From positions 191,264 to 255,263 of the forward strand of contig CAKTJC010000001.1 of assembly GCA_934567355.1 (NCBI GenBank): 64,000 nt of DNA. The letters run 5' to 3'. Made by a program: the position numbers and the translations under genes. This stretch comes from an uncultured Oscillospiraceae bacterium (GTDB lineage Bacteria; Bacillota; Clostridia; Oscillospirales; Oscillospiraceae). A model generated the notes under the pieces. That model saw only the letters and a program-made list of their open reading frames with translations. It ran no database searches and had not been told where the DNA came from. This document shows positions 25,743-33,577 of this stretch, piece after piece; within the stretch, counting starts at the first letter, position 1, and every line of letters begins with the position of its first letter.

Positions 25743-26318
25743 TTAGGCAGTGGTCTTAGCCTGAGTCCATGCAGCCTCGACAGTAGCGATGCCATCCTTC
25801 TGAACAGCGTAGGCAGTGATGGTCAACTTAGGCTTGTTAGCATCAGTGATCGTCGGAATTTGGTCCTTAGTCAAAGTATCGCTAACCAAAACTTTGTTGT
25901 TCATCAAAACCGCAAAGTCGGTATCCGCAGTTGTAGCAGGAACCTCGCGATAATAGACATCCGTCTCGCCGGTCACTAACGTCCAGCCATCTGCCATTTC
26001 ATAAGTCACCGCATCCACGAAGGCTCCTGTTTTCTCAACCTTTACAAACAGCCAGCAAGCCTCGGAATTGGCCCTGACAGTAACCTTAGGGTCTTTGCTA
26101 ATAGCCACACCAGGAATGATCTTGTAGTTATCGCCAGTGGTTTCAGTCAGCGTAATATTGATATCACCGTAAGTGAAGGTATTGACAACCGGGTCAGTCT
26201 TGGTAACCAGCCATGCAAAAGTGCCGCCTGCGGCGCAGCCGAGGGCGAGGACCAATGCAAGAATGGCCACAAATGCCTTGACGCTTACAGTGCGCTTGCT
26301 TCCGGTACGCTTCTTCAT
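25743..26318 (-). CDS. TasA/camelysin-like SipW-dependent protein 2
   Basis: ATG 26318 has AGGAGG nine bases upstream; the ATG at 26351 is rejected. The 191-residue protein begins with an unusually basic stretch (MKKRTGSKRTVSVK), then a membrane helix and a SipW-type site with Trp in place of Tyr (GGTFAWLVTKTDPV). NTFTYGDINITLTET, IPGVAISKDPKVTV and a C-terminal AVQKDGIATVEAAW place it in the TasA-like family. It lies 83 bases from the previous gene of the locus. Confidence 0.78.
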   Translation of the reverse strand: MKKRTGSKRTVSVKAFVAILALVLALGCAAGGTFAWLVTKTDPVVNTFTYGDINITLTETTGDNYKIIPGVAISKDPKVTVRANSEACWLFVKVEKTGAFVDAVTYEMADGWTLVTGETDVYYREVPATTADTDFAVLMNNKVLVSDTLTKDQIPTITDANKPKLTITAYAVQKDGIATVEAAWTQAKTTA

Positions 26319-26401
26319 ATTATGATTCCTCCTTTCTCCCGTATTTGCCATGAGGTTATTTCAACGGAGGGAGATGAGCTCGATCCGATGAAGGTGGGGT
26401 G

Positions 26402-27058
26402 TTAGGCGAAAGCCTTCCAAGCAGCAGCGGCGTCGGCAAAGCTATCGGCCTGGATGGCCTCAGCAGTAACATTGATCTGAACATCGCTCAGTTTTGCAAG
26501 AGCGTCCTTATCAACCATGCCGGGAACTTTGATAGTCTCAAACAGAGGCTCAAGCTTTTCATTGGTTTCGGTAGCATCGACTTTGGTTGCATAGCGGAAC
26601 TCATAAATACCGCTACCATCTGCCGTCTCAGTGTATCCAGCGGGCTGCCACTTCGTGCTATCCCATCCAGTAACAAGCTTCTCAAGCAGGAACACGTTAT
26701 CCGAATAGAAGGAGGAATCAGTAATAGCAGCCTTGAGAGAGGCAATATTCTTAACTTCAACCTTCATACGGACATAAGAATCTTCGCTACCTGCCTTAAC
26801 GGTGACAGTGGGATCCTTGGTGTACTCGTGGCCAGGCATCAGCTTGTAGGTATTTGCCTTAACGCGAGTTTCATCGACCTTTACGCCCTTGGTATCAACA
26901 TTGGCCTCGTCCAGGTCGAGTTCAACCTTACCAATGGTAAAGGTATTCACAACTGCCTCAGTGGTGTAGGTCAGATACGCCATCGTTCCCATCACAGTGG
27001 CGGCGACGAGCAATACCGCGCAGAGGGCCAGGAGCAGTGCTTTTTTTCCTGTTTTCAT
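26402..27058 (-). CDS. TasA/camelysin-like SipW-dependent protein 1
   Basis: ATG 27058 with AGGAGG nine bases upstream gives 218 residues; the longer frame to 27319 runs through a repeat. It has a signal helix, the SipW-type site MGTMAYLTYTTEAVVNTFTIG, the block MPGHEYTKDPTVTVKAGSEDS, YVRMKVEVKNI and the C-terminal AIQADSFADAAAAWKAF. It is the first structural gene after sipW in the direction of transcription, separated by a REP-like element. Confidence 0.8.
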   Translation of the reverse strand: MKTGKKALLLALCAVLLVAATVMGTMAYLTYTTEAVVNTFTIGKVELDLDEANVDTKGVKVDETRVKANTYKLMPGHEYTKDPTVTVKAGSEDSYVRMKVEVKNIASLKAAITDSSFYSDNVFLLEKLVTGWDSTKWQPAGYTETADGSGIYEFRYATKVDATETNEKLEPLFETIKVPGMVDKDALAKLSDVQINVTAEAIQADSFADAAAAWKAFA

Positions 27059-27169
27059 AATTGAAAACCTCCTAAAAAATATTTTATATTGGGAGCCTTG
27101 CGGCATTACCCCGATGTTGGGTGGGCTTCGGAACCGGTTGGGTGAACGCGAGGCAGTTCCGATTTGTTC

Positions 27170-27329
27170 GTAGGGGACGATGCCCACATCGTCCCGCAGG
27201 GGAGGGTTGGGCGTTTTTATGGGTGGGTTGAATGGGGGGCGGGCCGGCGATTTGCGGCGGGGTGCGGGCCATTCAACGGGGTGCGGTGGGTTCATAAGGT
27301 TGCGGGCCGATGTGGGCATCGGCCCCTAC
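27170..27329. repeat. REP-like paired palindrome, element 5
   Basis: GTAGGGGACGATGCCCACAT at 27170 faces ATGTGGGCATCGGCCCCTAC ending at 27329, in the 283-bp gap between sipW and the first TasA-like gene. No gene is seen in the gap. Confidence 0.75.
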
Positions 27330-27341
27330 ATTCATGTACTG

Positions 27342-28313
27342 TTACTTCTTCTCCTTTTCTGCCAGGCGGTGGAGGAGGAGGGTGCGGAGGGCGGCGGCGG
27401 CTTTGTCGTCGTAGCGGCCGGATTCTACCAGCTGGCGAATGACGTCTACCTCCCGCTCGGTGAGGAGGCCCTCGGTTTTACGGCGGATCTCTTCACGCAG
27501 CGCCTCGGAGGGGTCGGGGGCAGTCGGCGCTTCGCTGGGCTGCGGGGTTGGTTCCGCGTGGGGGAGCGATTTTTTAGGGGACGGGCTTGCCGTGGGCTTG
27601 TCTGGGGTGGGCTGAGGGGGCGGGGGGAGCTGCTCGGCGGGGCGGGCGTCTACGATGGACGGGGCGTCCGCTTCGGGGAGAGGCTCGTAATCGGGGGCGG
27701 GCTCGATGGGGACAACGTCAGGCGCAGGCTCCAGGGGAAGCTCGGCAGGAGCTTCGGGGAGGGGCTTGGCCCTTTGGGAGCGGCGGGGCTTCTTCTCCTT
27801 CTCCTTCTTGTCCTTATCGTCGGCGAAGATGTCGGGGATGAAGACCAGGAGCAGGAGGATGGCGCCGGCGGAGATGGCGATGTACATTCCGGGGGGGTGC
27901 TGGATATAATCGGCGAAGTAGCCCAGCTTGGGGATGGAGAAAATGGGGGTGCCGACTACATTCTTATAATGCACCAGGCCGCCGTCCTCTGCCTCGTTAG
28001 CGTCGCCTTTGGTGCGGAAGCGGATGACGGCGGGGTCCTCTTCGTCGGGGACGATGCCCACGACGCGGTGGGTGGCGATGGTATTTTCATCCAGCATGAA
28101 GGTGATGGGGTCGCCGACCTGGATGGAATAGGGATCGACCTTTTTCACATAGATCATGGAGCCGGTATGGTAAGTAGGCTCCATGGAGCCGGAGAGGACG
28201 GTGAAGACCTGGAGGCCGACGACTCTTGCGCCGACCAGGAGCAGCGCCAGCAGCACCACCAGGGCCACCAGAATGCTGCTGAGGATGCTGCATACTTTTC
28301 TGAAGATTCGCAT
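27342..28313 (-). CDS. sipW: SipW-type signal peptidase I with long C-terminal extension
   Basis: ATG 28313 gives 323 residues. A membrane helix (10-32) is followed by the catalytic Ser43 in LSGSMEPTY and His82 in ATHRVVG; the Ser/His pair instead of Ser/Lys marks the ER/SipW type. TKGDAN (about 102-107) is the next conserved box, and a second membrane helix lies near 145-165. The family cuts TasA-like proteins. Odd feature: a C-terminal tail of about 150 residues, first basic (DKKEKEKKPRRSQR), then Pro/Glu-rich, ending in a helical module (LTEREVDVIRQLVESGRYDD). It is the first gene of the surface locus and the likely processing enzyme for six paralogues. Confidence 0.88.
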   Translation of the reverse strand: MRIFRKVCSILSSILVALVVLLALLLVGARVVGLQVFTVLSGSMEPTYHTGSMIYVKKVDPYSIQVGDPITFMLDENTIATHRVVGIVPDEEDPAVIRFRTKGDANEAEDGGLVHYKNVVGTPIFSIPKLGYFADYIQHPPGMYIAISAGAILLLLVFIPDIFADDKDKKEKEKKPRRSQRAKPLPEAPAELPLEPAPDVVPIEPAPDYEPLPEADAPSIVDARPAEQLPPPPQPTPDKPTASPSPKKSLPHAEPTPQPSEAPTAPDPSEALREEIRRKTEGLLTEREVDVIRQLVESGRYDDKAAAALRTLLLHRLAEKEKK

Positions 28314-28370
28314 GAGTGTTATATCTACCTTGTCGTGTGATGTTGGGGCAATCTGCGGAGCCGGTCTGCT

Positions 28371-28521
28371 TGTAGGGGACGATGCCCACATCGTCCCGCG
28401 GTGGGGGCGATTTATTTCCATGGCCTGGCTGGATGTTATGTTTGTCCCGTTTCCCTGTTCCATTCAATGTACTGCGGTGGGTTCGTGAGGGGGCGGGCCG
28501 ATGTGGGCATCGGCCCCTACA
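28371..28521. repeat. REP-like paired palindrome, element 6
   Basis: GTAGGGGACGATGCCCACAT at about 28373 faces ATGTGGGCATCGGCCCCTAC ending at 28521. It lies inside the long leader between the promoter at 28704 and the sipW start. The rest of 28522-28700 shows no gene. Confidence 0.75.
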
Positions 28522-28703
28522 TTCATGTTGGGGGGCGCTGCATTCAACGTACCTGGTGGGCGGAACCGTTTCCAGGTGGGGGAAATGGGGGAATGGCAGG
28601 CTGGGGGCGGATTTGCGGGAGCCTGCGGGGATGGGGGGATAAGCGGGGGTTTAGGGACTAAACATTTGTCGTGACGGCAATACTTCCCCCGTTTTTTTCT
28701 GGT

Positions 28704-28732
28704 ATTATAGCACTTTCACGTTCATCCGTCAA
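28704..28732 (-). promoter_or_regulatory. Promoter of the sipW/TasA surface locus
   Basis: On the minus strand TTGACG, a 17-base spacer and a perfect TATAAT. The predicted start lies about 385 bases before sipW, leaving a long leader that carries REP element 6. No other strong promoter was found before sipW. Confidence 0.75.
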
Positions 28733-28796
28733 GTGTTTTTCGAATGTTTATATACCCAGTACCCCCCCCCGGAAAAATTTACACTTTGTTCATATT

Positions 28797-29207
28797 TTAT
28801 GTAATAAGTGCTGCGATTCTGTAGGATATTGCCGTTTCCTGTTGTGCTAAGTATCTAAAAGTCGGTGCAAATTCGGCGGATGCGGACCATGCTGAAAAAG
28901 CCTCCCAGAGGGTGCAGCTGCGGCGATAAGCAAGTGCTAAGGCGCGGCGTTTGTTTCGCTCCGGCCAGGGGGTGGGATCGGGGGGCAAATCCAGGCCGCG
29001 AAGGGTCAAAATCCCCGCCAATGCGCGGGCGGCAAAGGCGGCTTCCCGGTGCAGCGCGAGCAGGGTCTGGCGGGCCTCGCCGGGAAAGGCGGGCGCCAGG
29101 GCGCGGTAATCCGCGGCGGCTTCCCGGCAGAGCTGGGTCAGGCGGGGCAGCTCCATGGGCGGCTTGCCGCCCACCCGCTGCCAGACGCGGGCCTCCATTT
29201 CCTCCAT
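28797..29207 (-). CDS. Hypothetical helical protein
   Basis: A 136-residue protein with a GGAG ten bases before ATG 29207. It is rich in Ala, Arg and Leu and looks almost all-helical, with acidic and basic faces (LCREAAADYRALAPAFPGEA, LLALHREAAFAARALAGILT). The pattern vaguely recalls ferritin-like helical bundles, but I see no reliable metal ligands, so I assign no function. It is divergent from lexA with about 130 bases between the starts, and read towards the sipW promoter. No LexA box was recognised between them. Confidence 0.6.
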   Translation of the reverse strand: MEEMEARVWQRVGGKPPMELPRLTQLCREAAADYRALAPAFPGEARQTLLALHREAAFAARALAGILTLRGLDLPPDPTPWPERNKRRALALAYRRSCTLWEAFSAWSASAEFAPTFRYLAQQETAISYRIAALIT

Positions 29208-29280
29208 AAAAAGGTCACTCCTTCCATTTCGTTTCCTTCCATTTTACTTGGGGTGGGGGAAAAATGTGTGAAAAAAATAT

Positions 29281-29308
29281 TTGCTTTTCCGTTCATTTGT
29301 GCTATAAT
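29281..29308 (+). promoter_or_regulatory. Promoter of lexA
   Basis: TTGCTT, a 16-base spacer and TATAAT, with the -10 box 33 bases before the lexA start. I could not identify a convincing CGAAC-type LexA operator. Confidence 0.7.
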
Positions 29309-29341
29309 GGGTGCAGGAATATACGCAAGGAGGCCGCCGCC

Positions 29342-29917
29342 ATGCCCAGAACCAGCCGCAAACCGGAAGAAATTATGAATTTCGTGAATGAATTTGTGCA
29401 GGAGCACGGCTATTCGCCCTCGGTGCGGGAGATCGGCGAGGCGGTGGGGCTGCGCTCCACGGCTTCGGTGAGCTATCACCTGCAGGCGCTGCAGGCCAAG
29501 GGCTTTTTGGGCTCCGCCGGGCAGAAGGGGCGCAAGCGTGCGCTGGCGGCCGGGGCGCGGCCGGGGCAGATCCCCATTGTGGGCGTGGTCACGGCGGGCG
29601 TGCCCATCCTGGCGGTGGAAAATCAGGAGGGCACCATGGCCTGGGACGATCCGGGGTGCTTTGCCCTGCGGGTGCGGGGCGACAGCATGATCAACGCCGG
29701 GATCCTCAGCGGCGACAAGGTGGTGGTGCGCCCCCAGCAGACGGCGGACGACGGGCAGATCGTGGTCGCCCGGCTGGGCGACGAAGCCACGGTGAAGCGT
29801 CTGCGCCGCCGCCACGGCGAGATCTGGCTGATGCCGGAAAACGAGAACTACTCCCCCATCGACGGCAGCCAGGCCGAGATCATCGGCATCGTGAAGGCGG
29901 TCGTGAGGGAATACTGA
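29342..29917 (+). CDS. lexA: SOS repressor LexA
   Basis: ATG 29342, with AAGGAGG nine bases upstream, gives 191 residues. The N-terminal winged helix (1-60) includes YSPSVREIGEAVGLRSTASV, and the C-terminal peptidase domain has the Ala85-Gly86 autocleavage site (VTAGVPIL), Ser115 in RGDSMI and Lys152 in ATVKRL. LexA represses DNA damage genes and cleaves itself when RecA is activated. The protein is shorter at the N-terminus and has a shorter linker than many, but is otherwise standard. A frame opening at 29264 is longer but poorly supported. Confidence 0.95.
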   Translation: MPRTSRKPEEIMNFVNEFVQEHGYSPSVREIGEAVGLRSTASVSYHLQALQAKGFLGSAGQKGRKRALAAGARPGQIPIVGVVTAGVPILAVENQEGTMAWDDPGCFALRVRGDSMINAGILSGDKVVVRPQQTADDGQIVVARLGDEATVKRLRRRHGEIWLMPENENYSPIDGSQAEIIGIVKAVVREY

Positions 29918-29926
29918 AAATGCGAA

Positions 29927-29953
29927 CCCCGCCGCGAAGCAAACGCGGCGGGG
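29927..29953 (+). terminator. Stem-loop after lexA
   Basis: CCCCGCCGCG and CGCGGCGGGG form a perfect 10-bp stem with a 7-nt loop, ten bases after the lexA stop. The following sequence (AATTTATTG) has only a weak T-run, so termination may be partial. Confidence 0.65.
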
Positions 29954-29959
29954 AATTTA

Positions 29960-30118
29960 TTGACATTTTTGGCTGTCCTTGGAGCGCTCGGCTCCGTCGC
30001 CAGCATTGTGTCTCTCGTGCTGTATCTGTATGATAAACAGCACGATAAAAAAAGTGAGCCGTCTGCTAGCACCAGAACGGCTCATGGTTCCTTGAGGGCT
30101 AAGCCCTCAGCATCGTAA
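29960..30118 (+). CDS. Possible tiny membrane peptide
   Basis: From TTG 29960 (GGGG six bases upstream) a 52-codon frame encodes a hydrophobic segment (LAVLGALGSVASIVSLVLYL) followed by a charged tail with Lys, Asp and Arg. Such a layout recalls small holin-like or type I toxin peptides of Firmicutes. The tail overlaps two hairpins (GAGCCGT/ACGGCTC and GAGGGC/GCCCTC). The start codon is weak and no homology could be tested, so this is a suggestion only. The rest of 29918-30226 holds no other gene. Confidence 0.25.
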   Translation: MTFLAVLGALGSVASIVSLVLYLYDKQHDKKSEPSASTRTAHGSLRAKPSAS

Positions 30119-30226
30119 GTCATATATTGCGGCAACCGTCTGGGGTTTCACCGCAAGGGGGTGCTTGTTCGCGCAGGCATCTCCTTGTGTTTTTATTATA
30201 AGCCAGGTTCCGGGAAATGTCAAGGG

Positions 30227-31576
30227 CTATTGCCGGGTAAGCAGGACAATGGATTCCACATGGGCGCACCGGGGGAAAAGATCGGCGGCCATGGCTTTTT
30301 CCACCCGGAAGCCCCGCGCTTTCAGAAGGGAAACGTCCCGCGCCAGGGTTGCGGGGTCACAGGAGATATACACCAGGCGCTTGGGGCTCATGCGGGCGAC
30401 GGCCTCGATGGCGTCGGCGCTTAAGCCCTTGCGGGGCGGGTCAACGGTGATGACATCGGGGTGGATGCCCTTCGCTTCCAGCGCCAGGGCGGCGGCTCCC
30501 GCGTCCCCGCAGAAAAATTCCGCGTTTTCAATGCCGTTGCGCTTTGCGTTATCCTTGGCATCCTCGATGGCCTGGGGCACCACCTCCACGCCCATGACCT
30601 TTCCGGCGGCGCCCGCCATAGCCAGGGTGATGGTTCCCACGCCGCAATAGAGGTCCAGCACCAGTTCGTCCTTCGTGATGGCGGCAAGCTCGATGGCTGC
30701 CCGGTAGAGGCGCTGTGCCTGGGTGTGGTTCACCTGATAGAAGGAGCGGGGGGACAGGCGGAAATGAAGGCCGCACAGGGTATCTTCGATATAGCCGGGG
30801 CCGTAGAGGGTGAGAAACTCGTCCCCCAGCACGGCGTTGCCCTTTTTGGTGTTCATGCTGAGCACCAGGGTGGTAAAGCCGGGGATTTTTTGCAGCCGCG
30901 CCACCAGCTCCGGCACATGGGGCAGCTTCCTTCCGTTGACCACCAGGCAGACCAATATCTGGCCGGACACCGCGCCCCGGCGGACATAGATGTGCCGCAG
31001 GAGGCCGGTGTGGGCGGCCTCGTCATAGGCGGTCACACGGTACTGGTTGGCGTAGTCCATCACCGCGTCCTTCACCCGGTCGGTTTCCTCCGGCAGAATC
31101 AGGCATCGGCTGTTTTCCACCACGTCATGGGTCCCCGCCCGGAAGAATCCGGCATACACCCGCCCCTTTTTGGAGGCCACGGGGTACTGCGCCTTGTTGC
31201 GGTAGCCGCACAGCGCCGGGGCGGCCAGGATGGGGATTTCCTCAAACTGCTCCCCGGCCAGCCGGTTCAGGCAGGTTTTCACCCGGTCGGCCTTCAGCCG
31301 GGTTTCCTCCTCATAATCCATGTGCCAGAAATCGCAGCCACCGCACAGCTTCGCCACCGGGCACTGACGGTTCACCCGGTGGGGGGATTTTTCCAGCAGC
31401 CCGGTGATTTTTCCCGCCGCCCAGGTTTTTCGTACTGTCTCAATGCGCACCCGCACCCGCTCCCCGGCAATGGCGTTGGGGATGAAAACGGTAATGCCCT
31501 CAATATGGGCAATGCCCTGCCCCTCTGCGGTGTAATCCATGATAACCGCCTCGTAAATCTGATTCTTTTCCAGCAC
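30227..31576 (-). CDS. rlmD: 23S rRNA (uracil-C5)-methyltransferase, RlmD/RumA family
   Basis: GTG 31576, with GAGG nine bases upstream, gives 449 residues; the much longer frame to 32650 is antisense to the radical SAM gene. An N-terminal TRAM domain (1-60) is followed by the 4Fe-4S cysteines 72, 78, 81 and 158. The methyltransferase domain has LDLYCGVGTITL, DPPRKG and the catalytic Cys in YISCDPATLARD. It methylates a uridine of 23S rRNA using SAM. The target cannot be fixed from sequence: RlmD and RlmCD relatives modify different positions. It is a monocistronic gene divergent from the radical SAM gene. Confidence 0.88.
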   Translation of the reverse strand: MLEKNQIYEAVIMDYTAEGQGIAHIEGITVFIPNAIAGERVRVRIETVRKTWAAGKITGLLEKSPHRVNRQCPVAKLCGGCDFWHMDYEEETRLKADRVKTCLNRLAGEQFEEIPILAAPALCGYRNKAQYPVASKKGRVYAGFFRAGTHDVVENSRCLILPEETDRVKDAVMDYANQYRVTAYDEAAHTGLLRHIYVRRGAVSGQILVCLVVNGRKLPHVPELVARLQKIPGFTTLVLSMNTKKGNAVLGDEFLTLYGPGYIEDTLCGLHFRLSPRSFYQVNHTQAQRLYRAAIELAAITKDELVLDLYCGVGTITLAMAGAAGKVMGVEVVPQAIEDAKDNAKRNGIENAEFFCGDAGAAALALEAKGIHPDVITVDPPRKGLSADAIEAVARMSPKRLVYISCDPATLARDVSLLKARGFRVEKAMAADLFPRCAHVESIVLLTRQ

Positions 31577-31735
31577 GTTCCGTTTCCTCGCTGCTTTCCA
31601 TTTTTTGATGATTATACCACGGGGATCTTCCGGAGTAAAGCCCAAACGGGGTTGCAATGGGGAGCGGATTTTGGTATATTGGAGGGGCACGCCGGTGTGC
31701 GGTGTGCTTATTCCATATATTATAAGGATGAGCCT

Positions 31736-32599
31736 ATGGACATCACCTATCAGAATTGCCGTCTGTGTCCCCGGGAGTGCGGTGTGAACCGGACGGCGGG
31801 GGAGCTGGGCTTCTGCGGCTGCCCGGGCACGGCGCTGGTTGCCAAAACCATGCTTCACAAATGGGAGGAACCGGTACTGGCGGGCAGCGGCGGCAGCGGT
31901 GCCATTTTTTTCGGCGGCTGTACCCTGCGATGCAGCTACTGTCAGAATGCCGCCATCAGCGGCGGGGCGGTGGGCAAACCCACCGACAGCACCCAGCTGC
32001 GGCAGATGATGGAAGACCTCATCGCCCAAGGGGCGGAGAACATCGACCTGGTGACCCCCACCCATTTTCTGCCCACCATTCTGCCCGCACTGGAAGAAAA
32101 GCTGCCTGTCCCGGTGGTATACAACTGCGGCGGCTATGAAAAGCCGGAAACCATCCGGGCGCTGGCAGGGAAGGTGGACATTTATCTGCCTGACCTCAAA
32201 TACACCGACTCCAAGCTTGCCCTCCAGCTGTCCGCCGCTCCCTATTATTTCCCCACCGCTGCCGCTGCCATCCGGGAGATGGTGGCGCAGGTGGGCGCTC
32301 CCCAATGGGAGGGGGAGAAGCTGAAAAGCGGCGTGGTAATTCGTCATCTCATTTTGCCGGGGCAGGTGGAAAATTCCCTGAAAGCCCTGGATTGGATTGG
32401 CGAGCATTTCCGCCCCGGCGAGGTGCTGGTGAGCCTGATGCGGCAGTACACCCCCATGGGCGGTCTGCCCGCCCCCTACGATCGGCGGATTACCGACGAA
32501 GAATATAACGCAGTCCTCAGCTGGATGTACCTCAACGACCTGGAGGGCTTCACTCAGGAGGCCGAGGCGGCCGACAAGGGCTTTATCCCGGATTTTTGA
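31736..32599 (+). CDS. Radical SAM protein, PflX-like
   Basis: ATG 31736 follows AAGGATG at a good distance and gives 287 residues. The N-terminal Cys-rich block (CRLCPRECGVNR, LGFCG) precedes the radical SAM triad C62-x3-C66-x2-C69 (GCTLRCSYCQN). Later segments (LPDLKYTD, RHLILPGQVENS, LMRQYTPMG) match the PflX family of putative glycyl-radical activating enzymes (COG1313). The substrate enzyme is unknown, and no glycyl-radical enzyme is encoded nearby. The stop codon lies at 32597-32599, right before the riboswitch promoter. Confidence 0.85.
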   Translation: MDITYQNCRLCPRECGVNRTAGELGFCGCPGTALVAKTMLHKWEEPVLAGSGGSGAIFFGGCTLRCSYCQNAAISGGAVGKPTDSTQLRQMMEDLIAQGAENIDLVTPTHFLPTILPALEEKLPVPVVYNCGGYEKPETIRALAGKVDIYLPDLKYTDSKLALQLSAAPYYFPTAAAAIREMVAQVGAPQWEGEKLKSGVVIRHLILPGQVENSLKALDWIGEHFRPGEVLVSLMRQYTPMGGLPAPYDRRITDEEYNAVLSWMYLNDLEGFTQEAEAADKGFIPDF

Positions 32600-32628
32600 T
32601 TGACAACAAATCAAAAATGTGCTATGGT
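32600..32628 (+). promoter_or_regulatory. Promoter of the cobalamin-riboswitch transcript
   Basis: A consensus TTGACA with a 17-base spacer to TATGGT, directly after the radical SAM stop codon and just upstream of the riboswitch. Confidence 0.7.
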
Positions 32629-32644
32629 TACGGGGAAAGTAAAT

Positions 32645-32830
32645 AACCATCTTAGTGCTTTTGGAATCGTGCGGATTTCAAAAGAGAATAGGGAATCGGG
32701 TGCAACTCCCGAACGGTACCGCCACTGTAAGCGAGGAGGCGGCCGCACAAGGCGAAAGCCGGTCATTGGGATTTTTTCCTGAGAAGGCGGTGCGGCAGCT
32801 GGTGATACGCGAAGTCAGGATAACTGCTAA
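32645..32830 (+). ncRNA. Cobalamin riboswitch
   Basis: The conserved parts occur in the right order: GGGAATCGGGTGCAACTCCCG (about 32691), ACGGTACCGCCACTGTAAGCG, CGAAAGCCGGTCATTGG, and the closing B12 box GCGAAGTCAGGATAACTGC (32809-32827). This RNA family binds adenosylcobalamin and usually turns off B12 synthesis or uptake genes. Here it precedes cbiB, cobD and cbiP, with a terminator 65 bases downstream as the probable expression platform. Confidence 0.9.
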
Positions 32831-32894
32831 GGATGGGTTGTGTGCTGCTGCTCTGCAAGTATGGGGCGCAGTTGCTTTTGGCGCAGAAAATCGG

Positions 32895-32932
32895 CTGCGG
32901 CAGTGGGTTCACTGTCGCAGTTTTCTTGTTTT
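32895..32932 (+). terminator. Riboswitch-linked intrinsic terminator
   Basis: CTGCGGCAGTG pairs with CACTGTCGCAG (one mismatch, GGTT loop), followed by TTTTCTTGTTTT. Its position after the aptamer fits a transcription-attenuation platform. Confidence 0.75.
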
Positions 32933-32939
32933 CCGGCTG

Positions 32940-33577
32940 CCGGATTGGGGGTTCCCTCTTGCCCCGAGCCGGATTGCCCTCCCGGGAAACAGGTCTGCGT
33001 GTGATTTCCTCCGGGGGGAGTTTGCCCACTCCCCCCGCTTTTTACTGCCATAAGGCAGTAAAAAGTGAAGAGTGAATAGGTAAGAGTGAAGAAGTTCCAC
33101 CCAACTCCCGGAAGCGTATACTTATTCACTATTATCCATTATCTCTTATCCCTTATCTAAATGCAGGCTCCCGCAACTGCGCGGCGCGTTAAAACGGAAC
33201 CAGCCCCCCGTTAAGGGCTTCATTACGGCGCGAAGCGCCCTCGGCTCCACCTCTGGGGTGTTGCAGAGCGCAGCGAATCTTTCAAAATTATGATTGCCGG
33301 TGGCAATCATACCATTATTAAAAACTGCTGAGCGAATGCGAAGCTGAGGGGGTGCGCTGCGAAATATGGGAGCACAACAAAAATACGGACGATACCCTCT
33401 CTGCGACTCGCTAAGAGCCGCCTGCGGCGGTTGCTCGCTTGCATAGCGCCTGCGGGCGCTTAAGTCAGCCCGTTCGGGCTGCCAGCTCTCCCAGAGGGAG
33501 AGCCAAGGGCGCTTCGCGCCGGGGCGTGTGCAAAATTCCCTATTATTAGCTAAATCCGCCACAAAAGAGGCATTCTT
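32940..33577 (+). other. Long repeat-rich leader before cbiB, with a second terminator
   Basis: No gene is seen here. At 33013-33043 GGGGGGAG/CTCCCCCC with a T5 tail forms a second strong terminator. The rest consists of short inverted repeats (GCGCGAAGCGCC, CAGCTCTCCCAGAGGGAGAG, GATTGCCGGTGGCAATC) and words like those of other clostridial intergenic repeats. The cbiB ribosome binding site (AGAGG) lies at the end. Transcripts must pass two terminators to reach cbiB, unless a local promoter exists. Confidence 0.5.

Noticed and set aside
30461..31735. Long plus-strand frame upstream of the radical SAM gene
   Set aside because: It is a shadow of rlmD; the radical SAM protein begins at ATG 31736 with its own ribosome binding site.
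31577..32650. N-terminal extension of rlmD to 32650
   Set aside because: It is antisense to the radical SAM gene, and GTG 31576 with GAGG starts the recognisable TRAM domain.
33046..33577. A gene between the riboswitch and cbiB
   Set aside because: No frame with ribosome binding site or recognisable protein; the stretch consists of palindromes.
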